A stretch of DNA of 64,000 nt from Rotaria sordida (taxonomy: Eukaryota; Rotifera; Eurotatoria; Philodinida; Philodinidae): NCBI GenBank assembly GCA_905250125.1, contig CAJNOL010000125.1, forward strand, positions 124,001 to 188,000, in the 5' to 3' direction. The notes under the pieces are model-generated. The model saw nothing but the letters and a program-made list of their open reading frames with translations, was not told where the DNA came from and made no database searches. Positions 59,977 through 64,000 of the stretch are shown here, one piece after another (the first letter of the stretch is position 1; every line of letters begins with the position of its first letter). The position numbers and the translations under genes are program-made.

Positions 59977-60816
59977 TCAAGGACGAAGTGGACGAGTATT
60001 GTCAATATTAATTTGAATTTTTAATAATTGCGTAAGTTTTTCCGTATAATGTTGTTCATCATAATTTTCAGGTAAATAAATTGAAAATTGAATTTTCCAA
60101 GGTCGTGTACAAGTTCTTTTAAAAGTTAATCTTAATATTTTTTCATTAGGAAATATAATTCCATTATCAATAATATTATTTCGAGTACTTATAAGTAATA
60201 ATTCATCAAGAACAATACCATGTGATGATAAAATAATATAACCATAACCTCGATTATTTAATTGTTGTTTTTGTTTATAATACCAACAATTTAAATATTT
60301 TATTTTCTTTCTAGAAAAATAATAATCTAATTGTTGTTTCCATTGATTACCTTCTAATTTTAATTCAAAAAAATTTTCTCGAATTCGATCTAATGGATTA
60401 TAACATGCATAATTTATCCAGAAATAAATCGAAAATATAAATAAAATTGGTGAAATACAAACTGTTATAAATGTAAATACTTCAAACATGATAACAACAT
60501 TACAAAGAGACGAATTCGATTGAGGATCTTTTAAATTTTGACAACGATTAGATGTTAACCAATAAGATACCCAAAAAGTAATTCCTAATGTCATTGAAAG
60601 TAATGTACAATAACTTATATCCATACATCGTCGATGAGCTTGATTTGCATATATATCATTAAGAACATCAAGAACACTACGAGGTAAATTAATACCATCA
60701 GAACTGATTGTTGATGGACTTGTTTGAAGAATTGCTTGAGGATGACGTTGTTGTTCTTCTTCTTCGATACTTGATACTCGATTGAGATTTGCATCATCTC
60801 TACTTTGTTCAAGCAT
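59977..60816 (-). CDS. Two-pass membrane protein, single exon
   Basis: A 279-residue uninterrupted frame. An acidic, Gln-rich N-terminus (SIEEEEQQRHPQ) precedes two membrane spans (YCTLLSMTLGITFWVSYWLT, about 69-88, and VVIMFEVFTFITVCISPILFIFSIYFWI, about 107-134). These are joined by a short loop with two Cys (NRCQNLKDPQSNSSLCN) and a possible glycosylation site (NSS). The C-terminal 140 residues are soluble and mixed alpha/beta (GYGYIILSSHGIVLDELLLI, then KILRLTFKRTCTRPWKIQFSIYLP), resembling a PH-like or lipocalin-like sheet. The layout, N and C termini in the cytosol with a folded tail, recalls small TMEM families, but I cannot name one. The absence of introns is unusual among neighbours. 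Confidence 0.65.
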   Translation of the reverse strand: MLEQSRDDANLNRVSSIEEEEQQRHPQAILQTSPSTISSDGINLPRSVLDVLNDIYANQAHRRCMDISYCTLLSMTLGITFWVSYWLTSNRCQNLKDPQSNSSLCNVVIMFEVFTFITVCISPILFIFSIYFWINYACYNPLDRIRENFFELKLEGNQWKQQLDYYFSRKKIKYLNCWYYKQKQQLNNRGYGYIILSSHGIVLDELLLISTRNNIIDNGIIFPNEKILRLTFKRTCTRPWKIQFSIYLPENYDEQHYTEKLTQLLKIQINIDNTRPLRP

Positions 60817-61106
60817 TTCAAATACGTTAGTTTTTTTTTGTCCACAACATAGATATATATATAGTTTTTACATTGAAATAGTTATCTTTTTTCGTCATAT
60901 CTTTCTTTTGTTTTGTCAACAAAAACAAAACTAACACATTGTTATAAATGAGTCATAAAGTAAAAAAGAAGATTTTATTAACAAGAGTTTTGTGATTGAA
61001 AATGTTACATTGTTTCTCTTCATTACAAATTTATATCGGAAAACTCAATATCCAACAAAAGAGATTCACTAAATTCATCATTGTCCACTTAACTTATTAA
61101 AATTGA

Positions 61107-62060
61107 TATATACCCTTGGAAAGCAAAAGTTAGACACTATGTTTAACCTCTTTTTACACTCGAAAAGAACATTTCGAAAAAAGTAATTATACCATTCGAT
61201 AGCGCTTGAAATTCTCTACCAGTCTGTGTATTTGTACTTTAGTTTGCGCTTGAACATTATGAAAATAAATTGAGTATAATGAAGGCACCTCCATATCCTC
61301 ATTCCCAAAGATGGACTTTCTAATTTTTAATATTTTTCATTACTATAGAAACACATTTTTTTTAAAGTAATTATATATTCTGACAGAGCTTGAAATTCTC
61401 TATCATCCCATATATTTATATGTTGCTTTGCATATATCTGTTGAAAAATAATTCGAATACAATAAAGACATCTTCAATTGACAAGTATTAAAAAATCCGC
61501 ATTGTTTGCTACTTTTTTAGTATTTTTACCAAATTATTTTTCATATAGAATAAATTTTCACAAAAGTAATTATACATTCTGATAGCTCTTGAAATTCTCT
61601 ATCAGCCTATATAAAAGTATTTTGCATTCAATATAAGTAGCAAAAAGAATCAGTGTGTCTTCGAAATTGTCAATTGAAATTTCTTCATTGTATTCAAATA
61701 ATTTTTTAACAGACAAATGCAAAGCAATACATAAACAGATGGGATGATAGAGAATTTCAAGCTCTATCAGAATATATAATTACTTTTTTAAAAAGATAAT
61801 TTTATAGTGATGAAAAATTAAAAAAACTATTTTCTATGCCAGTGACAAAATCCAGTCTGTGGGAATGTGGACATGGAGATGCCTTCATTATACTCAATTT
61901 ATTTTCATAATATTCAAGCGCAAACTAAAATACAAATACACAGACTGGTAGAGAATTTCAAGCGCTATCAAATGGTATAATTACTTTTTTCGAAATGTTC
62001 TTTTCGAGTGTAAAAAGAGGTCAAACATAGTGTCTAACTTTTGCTTTCCAGGGGTATGTA
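61107..62060. mobile_element. Nested palindromic element with five repeated hairpin units
   Basis: Outer arms (61107-61306 and 61861-62060) are inverted copies over about 200 bp, starting at CCTTGGAAAGCAAAAGTTAG. An inner pair (about 61360-61480 and 61680-61795) is also inverted. The motif GTAATTATA...TGATAG or TGACAG...CTTGAAATTCTCTA occurs five times: three forward (61190, 61370, 61570) and two inverted (61750, 61955). The third sits near the centre. There is no coding capacity. The element is flanked on the right by (TA)n. Confidence 0.8.
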
Positions 62061-62271
62061 TATATATATATATATATATTTGATTTTTATGGAGAAATTT
62101 ATCGAAATTCATAGTACATGACAAAAAAGGAATCAGACTTACACAAAATTAAGATATATTAAAAAGTAATAAGACATTATTCAAGTATAATCAAATACGT
62201 CTCAATTAATAAAATTTATTTTCTTTCTAAATTAGTTTTCTTTAAAATATAAATAATTACCAATATTTATA

Positions 62272-62811
62272 TAAGAAGTATGTCAAAAGTTTCTAGACAA
62301 AATATATGACCATGTTTTCGCATATTTAAATACATTGATAATGTATTAGAATAAGAGATTTGTACTTCTTCAGAATATATGCTTAGAATTTTAACTACTG
62401 AGCTATAAATAAATCTTGACAGAACTCCAAAAAAGTTTTCCGGAGAAGTAAAAATCTTATTTTTCTGAAGACAAGTCTACATAAAATAAGTTCTGTAAAT
62501 ATCTAGTGCTTTATGTGACGAAAGATCATTTTGTGATGAAAAGATAAAAATTGAAAAAATAGCCGTTTTTCTCATGATAGATTTTATAAAAGTCTTTACT
62601 CCATTTCGACAAGTTCCATTTGAGAGTTTTTCCTCTAATAAAAAAATTACTTGAATTCTATCAAGATTCACTTATAGCTCAATAGTCAAAAGTTACAGAA
62701 AAATTCTAAGCATATATTCTGAAAGAATAGAAAATTCTCCTGACTAAAGCATTTAAATACGCGAAAAAAATGGTCAAAAATTTTGTCTAGACACTTTCTT
62801 CCCACTCCTTA
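62272..62811. mobile_element. Tc1/mariner-like MITE with TA target site
   Basis: The left end TAAGAAGTATGTCAAAAG...TCTAGACAAAAT matches inverted right end ATTTTGTCTAGACACTTTCTTCCCACTCCTTA. TA lies at both outer edges (62272-62273 and 62810-62811), as for Tc1/mariner insertions. Arms extend about 150 bp, including GAATATATGCTTAGAATTTT and GAGCTATAA. The 64-codon minus frame inside is not a transposase, so the element is non-autonomous. Confidence 0.75.
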
Positions 62812-64000
62812 CATAAACTTTGAATACACAAGTCAATACATTGAATGATGCATTTTTTGACTGATGTTAATTTTCTGAATCTTAGAAACCACTAAATACA
62901 CCTTAAATTTTATCAATGCTACGAAGTCTTTCTATTATCTTTCTCTGCATTAGTGTAAAAAAATATATGATCATAGATTCTTTCATGTCGACTGTCAATA
63001 GTTATTAGAACTTTTGATAAAATGTTGGATCTTATTACACAAAATAACAGAAAGTCAATATGTCATTAATTTGCTCGTCTGTTTGTAAACATATCGTGAA
63101 CATTCATAGTTTATAATGATTAACAAACGCAATTTACAAAAAAAAAACAGCACTATGCGTGAGACTCACATGTCGAACTAGAACCTATCACTAGTTAATG
63201 TTCTTTTTACATTCACTTCAATGTAAGATTCTTGTGCTGAAAGAAACACAAATCTTGACTTTCTGACAAGATCAATGTAGACCGATTTTTGACTAATTAG
63301 GCAAGAACTACCGTATCAGTAAGGTTCTTATATTCATTTCGTTTTTTCTTTAATTCTTGCCCGAATCCTTGTTTTTACTTTAAGTTTCTTTCTGATACTT
63401 GTGATTTAAGGCGTAGCCGCTTTATACGTTAACATAATCAGATTCTGTCGTCATTGTCTTATATTTAATATAAGCTTTCAGTTAAATACGCAAAAAAGAA
63501 ATAATGTTCCATTTCACAGAACGTGCGAAAAGAAGAGCTGGAGAATATTTACAATGATAAATAAAAAGAACAAAATACAAATCTAACAAGTTCATCATTA
63601 AGATAAAAAGGAGAAACGATTTATCTACATTAAAAATATGTACTTTTTATAGTTCGTCGTCTTCGTCTTGATAAAGTTGTTGTTAATTAATTGAATGACT
63701 CTTGTTCATTAAATTGAACACAATAAATATTACTTGTCGTCGCTTAGAAATGAATAACTAACGTTCAGATGTTCGAATACAATTTATATGAATGTGTGTA
63801 CATAAACATCATGTGCCATTTATCTTTAGGACCAAATAACAATCTTTTAATCGAAAAAAAAGAATCTTGTCTAAGCTTTAAGAAAACTTAAATATCTCGT
63901 CTAATTCTCTTCAGGTTTCTAATTTCTTGATTGATCAGTAGAGATTATTTTCACCTGGGATTTCAAGATTAAAAAGAATCTTCATTAATCAATTAGAAAA
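62812..64000. other. Gene-free stretch to the window end
   Basis: No gene, RNA or clear repeat is recognised. Frames are short on both strands. Confidence 0.4.

Noticed and set aside
61107..62060. CRISPR-like array because of the repeated CTTGAAATTCTCTA motif
   Set aside because: Copies occur in both orientations within nested palindromes at irregular spacing, in a eukaryotic genome; a transposable element explains them.
62477..62671. 64-codon minus frame as a transposase fragment
   Set aside because: No DDE/D-like or helix-turn-helix pattern; it lies inside a non-autonomous MITE.

Overview
This is a 64 kb piece of a very AT-rich nuclear genome from an animal, with short spliceosomal introns (mostly about 50-70 bp). 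The gene content suggests a bdelloid rotifer, probably Rotaria-like. It has several copies of an F-box/leucine-rich family of the bdelloid type, a decayed gene joining a YbaY-like domain to a potato-inhibitor-I-like domain, and AG splice acceptors directly abutting start codons, as expected with spliced-leader trans-splicing. The taxon is an inference from family resemblance; no species marker such as rRNA is present. A run of ten Ns at 19705-19714 marks a scaffold join, so the two sides may not be truly adjacent.

Left part (1-8 kb): an intact F-box gene, then two same-strand genes 152 bp apart, a SPATA22-like meiotic recombination factor followed by a Polycomb CBX protein. A broken, unidentified multi-exon gene follows.

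Middle (8-42.5 kb): mostly a graveyard. It holds relics of a YbaY/potato inhibitor gene, a UBE4 ubiquitin ligase, F-box/LRR genes, LSM8 and an axonemal or cytoplasmic dynein heavy chain (CC2 stalk coil plus AAA5). Among them lie fold-back and hAT-like elements. Only one apparently intact gene is present, coding for a predicted mitochondrial protein of unknown function at 39016-39930.

Right part (43.5-61 kb): dense living genes, all on the minus strand except one. They are a secreted GH29 alpha-L-fucosidase, a repetitive disordered protein (plus strand), an NYN-domain endoribonuclease of the ZC3H12/N4BP1/KHNYN class, a full-length ASPP-family protein (N-terminal RA/ubiquitin-like fold, coiled coil, ankyrin repeats, SH3), a single-pass membrane protein and a two-pass membrane protein. 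Exon phases were followed by hand across every junction for the fucosidase, NYN, ASPP, CBX, SPATA22-like and single-pass membrane genes, and each gives one continuous frame.

Mobile DNA: at least seven elements have long inverted arms (2158, 10664, 13021, 20699, 32481, 48392, 61107), one is a Tc1/mariner-like MITE with a TA duplication (62272-62811), and several are GC-richer hAT-like fragments, one with an 8-bp target duplication inside the UBE4 relic. The most notable points are the SPATA22-like gene in a probably asexual lineage, its bicistronic layout with CBX, the nested palindromic elements, and pseudogenes whose frames stay open apart from point stop codons.
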